Source: Ophiothrix spiculata (taxonomy: Eukaryota > Echinodermata > Ophiuroidea > Amphilepidida > Ophiotrichidae). Taken from it: DNA of 31,569 nucleotides. The position numbers and the translations under genes were made by a program. Below the pieces are notes generated by a model that was not told the origin of the DNA, did no database searches, and saw only the letters and a program-made list of their open reading frames with translations. Below are positions 11,156 through 20,121 of this stretch, in pieces. Location of the stretch: the NCBI GenBank assembly GCA_000969725.1, contig JXSR01S044446.1; one strand, written 5' to 3'. Position 1 is the stretch's first letter, and the number at the start of each line of letters is the position of its first letter.

Positions 11156-11374
11156 TGGTTGCTTCTTGCAAATGAAGGGATGTTTGCCAGGGCAATTGGC
11201 ATCATCCCATTGAGTTGTCGATTTAGTCCAGCCAATTTTAACACAGTTTTGTAGACCTCCACTGTTGTCAGGTTGCTGTGTAGACCCAAACGATCCCCAG
11301 TCGGTAAACACCACATCTGTATCATCACTCCATCGGAATGTATTGCTGTAGGCCCTATACAAGCCGATCCATGT
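11147..11374 (-). CDS. Lectin gene exon 11: CTLD3, C-terminal half
   Basis: The acceptor TTTTCCAAACAG|ACA is in phase 0 and joins NEY to TWIGLYRAYSNTFRWSDDT. It continues FTDWGSFGSTQQPDNSGG, QNCVKIGW, then QWDDANCPGKHPFICKKQ. The canonical WIGL, QPD and core cysteines are all present. QPD usually marks galactose-type specificity; the WND position reads WDD. Middle and C-terminal thirds are fused in this one exon, unlike CTLD1 and CTLD2. Codons GGC CCG TAG at the end coincide with the start of an apparent inserted repeat, so the stop may be borrowed or the original exon may have continued. Confidence 0.85.
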   Translation of the reverse strand, partial: TWIGLYRAYSNTFRWSDDTDVVFTDWGSFGSTQQPDNSGGLQNCVKIGWTKSTTQWDDANCPGKHPFICKKQPGP

Positions 11375-12065
11375 CTGTTTGGAAAAATGAAAACATTGAA
11401 GACGGTTGCTGCACAATAGTGTCAAATCGTATGTTTGTCTTTATATATATTCCATGTGCTTGGGTCTGGTGGTTGGAAAAAAGTTATAAATACTCTGCAA
11501 CAGACCCCTTCTACTGCCTTACGCTATAACAAAGTCAAACATATCATGTTAATAATATAGGCAAAACATGAAATTAATAACACTGACAGGTTAAAGGGGA
11601 AAAAGGAGCTGGTGCCATACTCGAGAAAATCAAGCACATATTTTTTTTTTTTAAATCCCACCAACCCCAACCGCAAAAATAAAAACTCAAGGGAAAAACC
11701 TACACGATGGTAGAAAACATATTGGCTACAGAGAGGCACCCCCTCCCCCCAAAAAAAGGGTGACATAAGGCATGTTGACAGAAACCTTAGACAGCATCAC
11801 TTGGAGAGGGCTTCGTCCATCAGTGGGACGACGATTGATCGAAAAGAAAGGAAAAGAATAAAATCTGATCTTTCCAACTTCCCACTCTGCGCAACTTCCT
11901 ACACTGAGCTCTTGCATCAGGATGAACTTTACAAAAATGTGCAATATTTTAACGACAACAGCAACAAAAATCAATACTTAAAACATTTTTAAGTGAACCT
12001 TACTAAGAAAACCCAAATTGACATTACAATACATTACTATAATACCACTCTATGTGTATACGTAC

Positions 12066-12238
12066 ATATTCATTGCCTTTGAGAGAATCAATATATTCAT
12101 CTTCATCGGTAGAGTGAATGCTCGCCAATTCTGCTCCATAACTTTGACAATCATTACGTGCGTTAGCCCAGTTCCTTGTTGAACTAAAGTATCTGTAGCA
12201 ATGGTTTGCAAAACTCTGCCAATTTTCTGGACACCATT
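12066..12238 (-). CDS. Lectin gene exon 10: CTLD3, N-terminal half
   Basis: 173 bp, acceptor CTGTTTGAAG|AA in phase 1 with the stalk exon and donor GAATAT|GTACGT in phase 0. It codes EWCPENWQSFANHCYRYF, then NDCQSYGAELASIHSTDEDE and YIDSLKGNEY. Both N-terminal hairpin cysteines and the helix-1 cysteine are present. Unlike exons 3 and 6, it runs on through helix 2 to the edge of the WIGL strand before the intron. Confidence 0.85.
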
Positions 12239-12360
12239 CTTCAAACAGACATAAAGAAAACCGATGATTATATAAAGTATTCTTGATTTTATAAAAACCA
12301 GAACGCACATGATGCACTTACTAAACGACTAATGTACTAAACTAATAACAATGTTATTAC

Positions 12361-14256
12361 CTGTTGGTGTACTTGCTTTTGTCCAATCTGTAGTTATGGC
12401 ATCAGCTAAATCAGTTAGAACAGTTGGAAGCATCTCTGTCACCGTGCTTAATGCTCTGTGAGTAGTTCTTGGATTCTTATCCTGCAAACGTGTAGTATCT
12501 GTCCGTGTTAGAATATCCTCAAGAATAGTTGTGTCTGTCTGTGTTATAATATCTTTAAGAATGGTTGTGCCTGTCCGTGTTTCAATATCCTCAAGAATAG
12601 GTGTGTATGTCTGTGTCACAATATCCTTAAGAATTGTTGTGTCTGTCCGTGTTAGAATACCATCAAGAATAGTTGTGTATGTATGTGTTGTGTCAGTCCT
12701 TGTTACAATATCTTCAAGAATAGTTGTGTATGTATGTTTTAAAATGTCCTTAAAAGTAGGTCTGTCTGTACGTGTTACAATATCCTCAAGAATAGTTGTG
12801 TCTGTACGTGTTACAATATCCTCAAGAATGGTTGTGTCTGTAAGTGTTACAATATTCTCAAGAATGGTTGTGTCTGTCCGTGTTATAATGTCATCAAAAA
12901 TTGTTGTGTCTGTCTGTGTTACAATATCCTCAAGAATAGTTGTGTATGTCCGTGTTAGAATATCATCAAGAATAGTTGTACGTGTTAAAATGTCCTCAAG
13001 AGTAGGTCTGTCTGTTCGTGTTACAACATCCTTAAGAATAGTCGTGTCTGTCCGTGTTAGAATACCGTCAAGAAGGGGTGTGTATGTACTTGTTAAAATG
13101 TCCTCAAGAATAGTTGTGTCAGTCCTTGTTACAATATCTTCAAGAATAGTTGTGTATGTACGTGTTAAAATGTCCTCAAGAGTAGTTGTATCTGTCTGTG
13201 TTACAATATCTTCTGGAGTAGTTGTATCTGTACATGTTACAATATCTTCAAGAATAGTGTATGTACGTGTTAAAATGTCCTTAAGAGTACGTGTATCTGT
13301 TTGTGTTACAATGTCCTCCGGAGTAATTGTGTCTGTCCATGTAACAGTGTCCCCAAGAGTTGTTGTGTCTGTTTGTGTTACAATATCCCCAAGAATATTT
13401 GTGTCTCTCGGAGTAACAATATCCTCAAGAATTGTTGTGTCTGTCCCTGTTGTAATATCCTCTGATGTGGTATCTGTCCATGCTACAATATCACCAAGGA
13501 TAGTTGTGTCTGTCCGTGTTAGAATATCCTCAAGAATAGTTGTGTCTGTCCGTGTTACAATATCCTCGGGAATGTTTGTGTCTGTCTGTGTTAGAATATC
13601 CTCGGGAATAGTTGCGTCTGTCCGTTTTAGAATATCATCAAGAATAGTTGTGTATGTATGTGTTAAAATGTCCTCAAGAGTAGGTGTGTCTTTCCGTATT
13701 AGAACACCGTCAAGAATAGTTGTGTCAGTCCTTGTTACAATATCAAGAAGGGGTGTGTCTGTCCGTGTCAAAATGTCCTCAAGGGTGGCTGTATCTGTCT
13801 GTGTTACAATATCTTCTGGAATATTTGTTGTGTCTGTTTGTGTTACAATATCCCCGAGAATAGTTGTGTCTCTCGGAGTAACAATATCCTCAAGAATAGT
13901 TGTGTCTGTCCCTGTTATAATATCCTCTGACGTGGTGCCTGTCCGTGATACAATATCCTCAAGAAGGGGTGTGCCTGTCCGTGTTATAATATCCCCAAGA
14001 ATAGTTGTGTCTGTCCGTGTTACAATATCCTCAAGAAAAGTTGTGCCTGTCCGTGTTACAATATCGTCAAGAAGGGGTGTGTCTGTCCGTGTTACAATAT
14101 CATGAAAAATAGTGGTGTCTGTCCTTGTTACAATATCTGTTGCGCATGTGTATGTTACAATGCTCTTAGGAGTAGTTGTGTCTGTCCGTGTTACACCAGC
14201 AGTGTCTCTCTGTGTTACAAAATCTTGAGAAATAGTTGAGTCTCTCTGTGCTCTGT
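12361..14256 (-). CDS. Lectin gene exon 9: Thr/Asp-rich 12-residue repeat stalk
   Basis: About 631 codons built from roughly 48 degenerate copies of TRTDTTILEDIV (36 bp each), ending in a non-repeat segment DKNPRTTHRALSTVTEM and ASTPTG before the phase-1 donor ACAG|GTAATA. Threonine dominates and is evenly spaced with Asp and Arg or Gln, so heavy O-glycosylation and an extended stalk between CTLD2 and CTLD3 are plausible. Unit-length changes (e.g. VAWTDTTSEDI, TRTTILDDI) all keep the frame, so the array is translated. Larger blocks are duplicated too (13401 and 13866). The 5' edge is uncertain: the phase-compatible CAG at 14257-14259 lacks a pyrimidine tract, while the better acceptor ending at 14310 leads into a frame that stops at 14215-14217. 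Confidence 0.75.
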
Positions 14257-14466
14257 CTGCGTCTTCATTTCGACATAAATTGTTGTATCTGGTATGTTGT
14301 CAAGAACAACTGTGTAACAATGGAAAATAAATAAATAATAAACATGATAAAGTCGTGAAAAGGTAGAAGAATAAACCAACGAGAATCCATTGCATTGAAT
14401 GGACGAGGAAAGTAAAGTACCGAATCTAAATGAGTACTGACACACCTAAGTTGGTCTTATACTTAC

Positions 14467-14602
14467 GGAGATCTTGTTGACAGATATATGGGCTTCCGAG
14501 GCGACACTTAACATTATTCCATTGACCACTTTTGGATAAAATAAGGACGCATTCTGGTTTGCCAAAATCTGGTTCATCTGGATACCAATTGATATAATTC
14601 AA
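14467..14602 (-). CDS. Lectin gene exon 8: CTLD2, C-terminal third
   Basis: 136 bp, acceptor CATAAATGCAG|TTG and donor CTCC|GTAAGT, phases 0 and 1. It codes LNYINWYPDEPDFGKPEC, then QWNNVKC and SPYICQQDL, giving cysteines C2, C3 and C4. The sugar-site motif reads EPD and the WND position reads WNN, closer to a working calcium site than CTLD1. A short intron leads to the stalk exon. Confidence 0.88.
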
Positions 14603-15363
14603 CTGCATTTATGTAAAAAATTAAAATTAAATTAATGGTTTACGATCATATTGTTCATGTTGTTAGAACTGTTTTTCTGTATGGAAAGACACTTATAGTA
14701 ACAAAAAGAAGACGATTCATCAGAATTTGTCGAAAGACGTACAATATATACCATGCAAATGTATTGGGGATGAATAGAATAAAAGATTACCAAGCATAGA
14801 ACCCTGTGGAATACCACACAAATACATGTATCAAACAAAAGCATTCAACTGTAAATGCTACAATATGCGAATAAGTGTTGGTGAATTCTGATATTTTTTC
14901 TTTAGAAAAAATACACGTGCTTTGAATTTCCCTTCATAATCAAAAAATAATTTTGCAGTTCAACAATTTGCAGTTTGATCTGAATACAATGTAGTACATG
15001 CAGTGTACCATGATCGATGTCTTCATAAAAAGAATTATCAAAAGAGGCTGTACAAATAGAATAACGTTTGCTCGATCCGCTAGATGACATAGACAGGTGT
15101 AATGAAATACAGCGTCCGTGTGACTGAATGTCCTAGCTACTATTAAATTGTGTAGAACGTACTTGTACATGTGCGATCAATAAATCATCGATTGCGACTT
15201 ATTCTGTGTAGTTCAATTAGACCCGGAGTCCCGGACTCCTGGTTATGAGAGACACTCAGTCTCATTACACTGGTATAAGACAACCAAGGCTCAGTGCCAA
15301 TCGTCAGTGTGTATCCATGGTCTTATTGGAACGTCCTTTTTTTCACACATGATGCATTGTTAC

Positions 15364-15464
15364 CTCTGTTCCATCAATCCAGACAAACGTTTCATTCTGA
15401 TCTTTGTCTTCCAATCCAATATAGTATCCATAAAAGTTTTTGTTTGGGTTGTCCACCAGGAGGT
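15364..15464 (-). CDS. Lectin gene exon 7: CTLD2, middle third
   Basis: 101 bp, acceptor GTTCTCCTAG|AC and donor ACAGAG|GTAACA, phases 1 and 0. It codes LLVDNPNKNFYGYYIGLEDK and then NETFVWIDGTE. YYIGL and FVWIDGT are the conserved core strands. NET is a possible N-glycosylation site. It is the direct counterpart of exon 4. The intron before it is about 1.6 kb and holds the SINE and a tandem duplication. Confidence 0.88.
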
Positions 15465-16452
15465 CTAGGAGAACAAAAGATATCAAAAAGAAATGTAACG
15501 AAGATCGAATTGAGGATCGAAGGAAATGAGTAAAAGATAATTAGTACTTATGTTAATCTAAATCAAGTTTTAGCACTAAAGGGGCCGGTAAACGCAATCT
15601 TAAAATCAGAACTTCAAAGGCAAATTCTCATTATCTCAAGAGGATGGAGTTGGCCATCAAAAGACGGTATGAAGTTGCTAAACGCTTGGAAACAAATAGT
15701 AAAAAGGTGATTCAAATTCCTCAATCGAAAATGATGAATATGTGTTTTTATAATTATAAATGTGAAATTATGTCCGTAATTCACTACTTTTTTGATGTCT
15801 TGATGAAACCCAAAATATATGAAAAAAATGTTTAAATAACTAAATCACACAGCGCATGAAGGACAAAATACAAAATGGGGAATGTTAGATTTAGTAAGTT
15901 AGAAAGTTACATCTTCGCCTGGAATGTTATAGAATAATATTTTGTATTGCATGAGAACAAACAGGGGATAACGAATTTATCACTCAGTAAACACGAACGT
16001 TGACAGGAAAAATTTGAAAATGCCAGGGAAATGCTTTGAATTTTTTTTATTTTTTATATATTCTTTATAACATTGCAATCAATTTTAAATTGCAGTTAGT
16101 CTCGCACGCATAACAACAGCGCACCCTTTGTAACACGACTACATGTCCCAAAAGCAATACAAGTTGGATTGGTAAAAGAGCTGTACGATACGACTTTTTC
16201 GTATAACATGGAGGATTTCGTATTACATAGAACTTTGAAATTTAATGCAATACGGAAAATATTCTTTTTAGCTATTAACCAATGAAATTGTTGTATTTTT
16301 TTTATCTACTGAGTGATCTACATCTATCTATAATAATACTCAGTAAAGTTGTCCAAAGAGCATATCTGACTGAGATACAAACAGACGTCATACAAAAAAT
16401 ACAATATAATACCAGAATATAATTTTTGATAATACTACAATGTTTTAAAAAC

Positions 16453-16583
16453 GACTACATGCGAATTACTGGCAGCCAACCCTCAGGGCAAAAGGTACCC
16501 TACAATATTTAATGGTATGATATATCATATAGTGACTACAGGCGATATACCGGCAGCCTACCCTTGGGGCGAAGGGTACCCTA
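16453..16583. repeat. Two-copy tandem duplication in intron 6
   Basis: GACTACATGCGAATTACTGG at 16453 and GACTACAGGCGATATACCGG at 16533 start two copies of about 51 bp. Each carries GGCAGCC.ACCCT and AGGTACCCTA or GGGTACCCTA, spaced 80 bp apart. They differ at roughly a fifth of positions. Function unknown. Confidence 0.7.
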
Positions 16584-16696
16584 AGAGCATAGAAAATAAC
16601 ATTTGCATACTACAAAGACCTGTTTTTTAATGATTGAATGAATGATAATATACATTATCTTTACTATCTAATGAATTAATTATGTAAAACTTATGG

Positions 16697-17029
16697 TAAG
16701 TAAAGGTAAAGGGGACGAACTTGGTCGGAGTGCGCATCTCTCTTTCGCTAGCGATTGGGCCAGACTCAAATTTTGCGGAGAGGGGATCGCCACACCTCCT
16801 GCACCGCGAGCCTGTTACCTTCCCAGCATTGAAGAATGCCGGTACCCATTTGACACCTGGGTGGAGAGGAGCACATAGGAGTGAGTTTCTTGCTCAAGGA
16901 AATTGCACACGCCGCTGAGCGGATTCGAACCCACACTGTCAATGCCCAATGATTAACAGTCTGAGACTTATACCGCTCGGCCACGCGTGTCTCCGCATGG
17001 AGACACGCGTGGCCGAGCGGTAAAATTCC
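16697..17029 (-). mobile_element. tRNA-derived SINE with inverted 5' head and 11-bp target duplication
   Basis: Read on the minus strand, a type II tRNA-like head (GGAGACACGCGTGGCCGAGC, box B GGGTTCGAATCC, long variable arm) starts at 16994. A body of about 200 bp follows, with CTTGAGCAAGAAACTC and CACCCAGGTGTCAAATGGGT, and then a (TTTAC)-type tail. AAAACTTATGG occurs at 16686-16696 and 17030-17040, a perfect target duplication typical of LINE-driven insertion. The head is tRNA-Ser-like in shape with GTT at the anticodon place. The first 24 bases of the head are repeated inverted at 16999-17022 across a 4-base spacer. Confidence 0.85.
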
Positions 17030-17066
17030 AAAACTTATGGAATAATATTGAAAATGCAATAATTAC

Positions 17067-17228
17067 CTGAAATGAAGTGCAGTTCATCTTCACTATGGAT
17101 TGAAGCCAACGTAGCGTTCTTACTATTGCATTCAAGTTTGGCATTGTAGTAGTCAGAGTTTGAATCGTGCTCGAAGAAGTAACAGTCAGTATTATACTTG
17201 TACCATTGCGCTGGACAATTCGCCTGTC
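17067..17228 (-). CDS. Lectin gene exon 6: CTLD2, first third
   Basis: 162 bp, acceptor TTATTTCAG|GA and donor TCAG|GTAATT, phases 1 and 1. It codes GQANCPAQWYKYNTDCYFFE and later KLECNSKNATLASIHSEDEL. Both long-form N-terminal cysteines (NCP and DCY) and the helix-1 cysteine are present. NAT is a possible N-glycosylation site. Twenty-seven bases past its donor lies the 11-bp target duplication of a SINE. Confidence 0.88.
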
Positions 17229-17665
17229 CTGAAATAATTTTCCAACGTTTCACAAGTATCAAAATATATAATGACGAATAACCTGCATCTACATGTAGTG
17301 CATGAGTACGTAAAATGGCGACTCCAGTTCTACATTTTGACATTTTTGTAAGCTATTCGTGAAATGGTTTCAGTTGACTCGATGATCTTGCCGTCCCTGG
17401 AATGATCCGTCGTGAAATCGGAAGCTCTTTAATTATTAGTCCAACACAAATACAAATAAACTCAACTCTGAAATTACCCACTACTTTCTCATCCGTTTTT
17501 TACTGTTATATGGAATCTTATCCTAATCCTTACCTTAAACCGTAACATGGTAACGGAGATTTGTTTAAAAGTCAACAACGTTTGAAAAATAAAAAAGATA
17601 TTGAATACTCGGATGATCGAAACTTCATTCATAATATAGTCGCTTCACCTTAGAATAATACTTAC

Positions 17666-17798
17666 CCGTCCATTTGCAGACGTAGGGAAACGTTGACGAA
17701 CATCTTCGGTTAGCCCACATATTGGTTCTAGTTAAGAGAGTGACGCAGCCTTCATATTCAAAGTAAGGTTGATCAGGCTTCCAATTTGTATAATGCAA
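17666..17798 (-). CDS. Lectin gene exon 5: CTLD1, C-terminal third
   Basis: 133 bp, acceptor CATTTCCAG|TTG and donor ACGG|GTAAGT, phases 0 and 1. It codes LHYTNWKPDQPYFEYEGC, then NMWANRRC and FPYVCKW. The three cysteines of the CTLD core (C2, C3, C4) are present. The calcium/sugar motif, normally EPN or QPD, reads QPY, and the WND triplet reads WAN, so canonical calcium-dependent sugar binding by this domain is doubtful. Confidence 0.85.
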
Positions 17799-18067
17799 CT
17801 GGAAATGAATGGTAATTGGTTTCATCACAGACAGAGGGATGATGGACTTTTTTATGTATTGGAAGTCTTGTAGCAAAGTGATAATAAGTGCATGATTTAA
17901 AATACTAAACTATTGGTGCTGAATTTTAGAATATAGAAACTTCATACGCTTTTTCGTAATAATCATTTAAGAATGTAGATCTTTTGAACTTCAAACCGCA
18001 TTTATGGACAAAGGTTCAAAACATTAAAGACTCAAATGCACTGCACGCTTAGAAACTTTGACCCATG

Positions 18068-18351
18068 TCTGTGTAAATCGGGAACACGGTCGTCTACGGG
18101 GTAAAACTGATATACTGAATACAAAATATCAACTATCTTCTACACGTAGACGCTTATAAACATCTATCATCTTCTACTTTCATCTATAGACGATATAGAA
18201 GATAGTAGATATTCAACCGTGTAGAAGATAGTAGATATTTAAGCGTGTAGAAGATACTAGATATTTAAGCGTGTAGAAGATAGTAGATATTTTGCATTCA
18301 GTTTATCGGTTTATCCCGTAGACGATCATCACGGTTCCAGATTTACACAGA
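18068..18351. mobile_element. TIR element with an internal 26-bp minisatellite
   Basis: It lies in intron 4. The arms of about 80 bp begin TCTGTGTAAATC and pair across the element through CGTCTACGGGGTAAAACTGA versus TCGTCTACGGGATAAACCGA (right arm inverted). The core at about 18190-18295 holds three to four copies of GTGTAGAAGATAGTAGATAT (unit about 26 bp with TTAAGC), and the left arm carries the inverted word ATCTTCTACACG. Confidence 0.75.
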
Positions 18352-18477
18352 TAGTCATATTTTTTGAGGTGGGGCCTATTTGCGTAACATCTCACTCACT
18401 TCATCCATGCCTAACTCCTTCCTGGTAATCGTTGATTAGAGTTGATAAATATGTATAGAAAAGTGTGCAATTGATAC

Positions 18478-18578
18478 CTGTGTATCGTCATTCCAGACAA
18501 ATGTTTCACTATGATCTACATCCCTCAAACCAATATAATATCCGTGCCAGTTGTCGTCAGCTTTGCTAACGAGAAGTC
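18478..18578 (-). CDS. Lectin gene exon 4: CTLD1, middle third
   Basis: 101 bp, acceptor TTTTTTCTCAG|GA and donor ACACAG|GTATCA, phases 1 and 0. It codes GLLVSKADDNWHGYYIGLRD and then SETFVWNDDTQ. YYIGL corresponds to the conserved WIGL strand of C-type lectins, and FVWNDDT to the F.W.DG segment before the long loop. It matches exon 7 in length and at most positions, so the CTLD1/CTLD2 pair arose by tandem duplication that kept the introns. Confidence 0.85.
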
Positions 18579-18702
18579 CTGAGAAAAAAGTTAACATAAT
18601 AGAACCATAAACACAAGTACTAACACAGATGGTATAACACATCAGACATTATAAATAGTTGTGATAAGCATGGTGAAATTGAATACAATAGTAGTATACA
18701 TG

Positions 18703-18948
18703 TATATTGACATGAATTTTAAACTGGGCAACCACACAACATAATTGACAGTCAGCGAAAAATCACTGACCATCAAGGATTCGAACCTGGGACCTTGGCA
18801 TTACTAGCGCCACGCTCTACCAACTGAGCTAATGAGTCAGATGGGGAAGTGCGGTCGATCTTATATCTATAGGCCTTCAGTTCTAACCCTGGTCGCTGAC
18901 TGTTAATTATGTTGTGTGGTTGCCCAGTTTAAAATTCATGTCAATATA
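18703..18948. mobile_element. Foldback element enclosing a tRNA-like core
   Basis: Arms of 56 bp (18703-18758 and 18893-18948) are near-perfect inverted repeats, starting TATATTGACATGAATTTTAA and including GGGCAACCACACAACATAAT. Between them is a minus-strand tRNA-like segment. TA dinucleotides are near both ends. It sits in intron 3 of the lectin gene. Confidence 0.8.
18771..18838 (-). pseudogene. tRNA-Thr(AGT)-like relic
   Basis: Reading the minus strand: box A TAGCTCAGTTGGTAGAGC, anticodon arm TGGCG-CTAGTAA-TGCCA (loop centre AGT), T arm CCAGG-TTCGAAT-CCTTG with one mismatch. The acceptor strands do not pair in the standard register, so it is probably not a working tRNA gene. It lies wholly inside the foldback element. 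Confidence 0.7.
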
Positions 18949-19089
18949 TATTTCACCGCACGTTTAAACCTATTCAATAATAGTAGTATAGTTCTCCCAA
19001 TAGATACCCTTTCTTCATCTGGTGGTTGAGCACATAGATGTTGACAATCAAGATGGATAAAAAGTCTTGTTCAAAACATCATCGCTGTA

Positions 19090-19150
19090 AGTCCGGATCA
19101 GATTCGAACTCATCACCTTTGACTGCAAGTCCAACGTGTCACATTCCACT
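19090..19150 (-). pseudogene. Partial tRNA-like relic
   Basis: On the minus strand, TTGGA-CTTGCAG-TCAAA resembles an anticodon arm and GAGTTCGAATCTGATC resembles a T arm. No D arm is visible. Probably a decayed SINE head. Confidence 0.35.
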
Positions 19151-19198
19151 GTACGAAATTCAGTAAAATGATATTTGAATATTTAATGTTCAATCATA

Positions 19199-19315
19199 CA
19201 TATTATTTATTTTTATTTATTTATTTATTTATTGACGGTGTACAAAATAGCCGACTAGCAGCACAGGCTGAAGGGCGTCGGCTTTACAAATACAAAAACA
19301 TATTATATACAAAGA
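19199..19315. repeat. (TTTA)n tract joined to a dispersed-repeat tail
   Basis: (TTTA)n at about 19205-19233 is followed by GACGGTGTACAAAATAGCCG and GCTGAAGGGCGTCGGC, richer in G+C than the surrounding intron. A simple-repeat junction of this kind suggests the 3' end of a retroposon on the minus strand. The family is not identified. Confidence 0.4.
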
Positions 19316-19959
19316 GCAAAACAAATTTACCTTGACAAAGCCAGGAAAAGATATCGTCAGGTATCTGGAGAACTGTTGCTGAGTTGGTTAATAATGATAA
19401 ATGGAATGGTACATTTTTGAAACCTCTCAGTTTTACACCTTGGTTGTGAGAATCTGTTTCTGTGACGGAGATTATAATCTCTGCATAGGAAGCAGGTGCC
19501 GATGCCTTTCCGAATTGAGGACCCGCTGCCCAAATTTCGGAACCAATTCATATAATACATATAATCTGAGGCTGATTTTGTACATACTTCATGTTGACAA
19601 CAAATGATTGGACAAACGGGATTATATCAGTTGATCTGAGGTCTCAAGCCCCGACAATTGACTGTGCCCAAACAAAATGCAAGAAACACGACAGTTATGT
19701 TTTAATGTAATTATATCATTTTCAAAGCTTCATATTGTTTATATCTGTGTGTGTTAACTTTAAGTAAACATATAAGACACTGTTAACCATTTGAACATTA
19801 CTGATTGTTTTAAAGATTGCATTAAAGATAACTATGCATTACATGGATGATTTCATGAGTGTAACAAAGGAAAATCAATTGTCTTACAGGAATACTTCTC
19901 AACACGTGTGACGATCTACAGCAATCATTTTTATTGGACAAAACGGCCTTTCAACTTAC

Positions 19960-20121
19960 CAGCCAGAAACTGTTGTTCTCCCATGGTATTGATGGTCGCT
20001 AGTGATGCATTCTTTTCGTTGCAGCTGAATTCGGCTTTCTCATACCTCTTCGTGGCATGATGATCCAATAGGTAACGCTTATTTTTGAACTGATACCACC
20101 TTAATGGACAATATGCAGGAT
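19960..20121 (-). CDS. Lectin gene exon 3: CTLD1, first third
   Basis: 162 bp, acceptor TTCATTCAAG|AT and donor GCTG|GTAAGT, phases 1 and 1. The translation has the N-terminal CTLD signature YCPLRWYQF, then the helix-1 cysteine in AEFSCNEKNASLATI and the helix-2 stretch TMGEQQFLA. The usual second cysteine of the long-form N-terminal hairpin is replaced by Arg (KRYLL, where CTLD2 has TDCYFF), leaving the first cysteine without its normal partner. It has exactly the same length as exon 6. Confidence 0.85.

Noticed and set aside
10034..11254. Long open frames on both strands across the N run
   Set aside because: They consist almost entirely of undetermined bases.
12361..14256. CRISPR-like array
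   Set aside because: The units are contiguous with no unique spacers, differ from each other, and code an in-frame protein repeat in a eukaryotic gene.
16693..16918. Overlapping 61- and 65-codon plus-strand frames
   Set aside because: Both lie in the body of the tRNA-derived SINE read in antisense.
18771..18838. Functional tRNA-Thr gene
   Set aside because: The acceptor strands do not pair in register, the T stem has a mismatch, and the sequence is the core of a foldback element.
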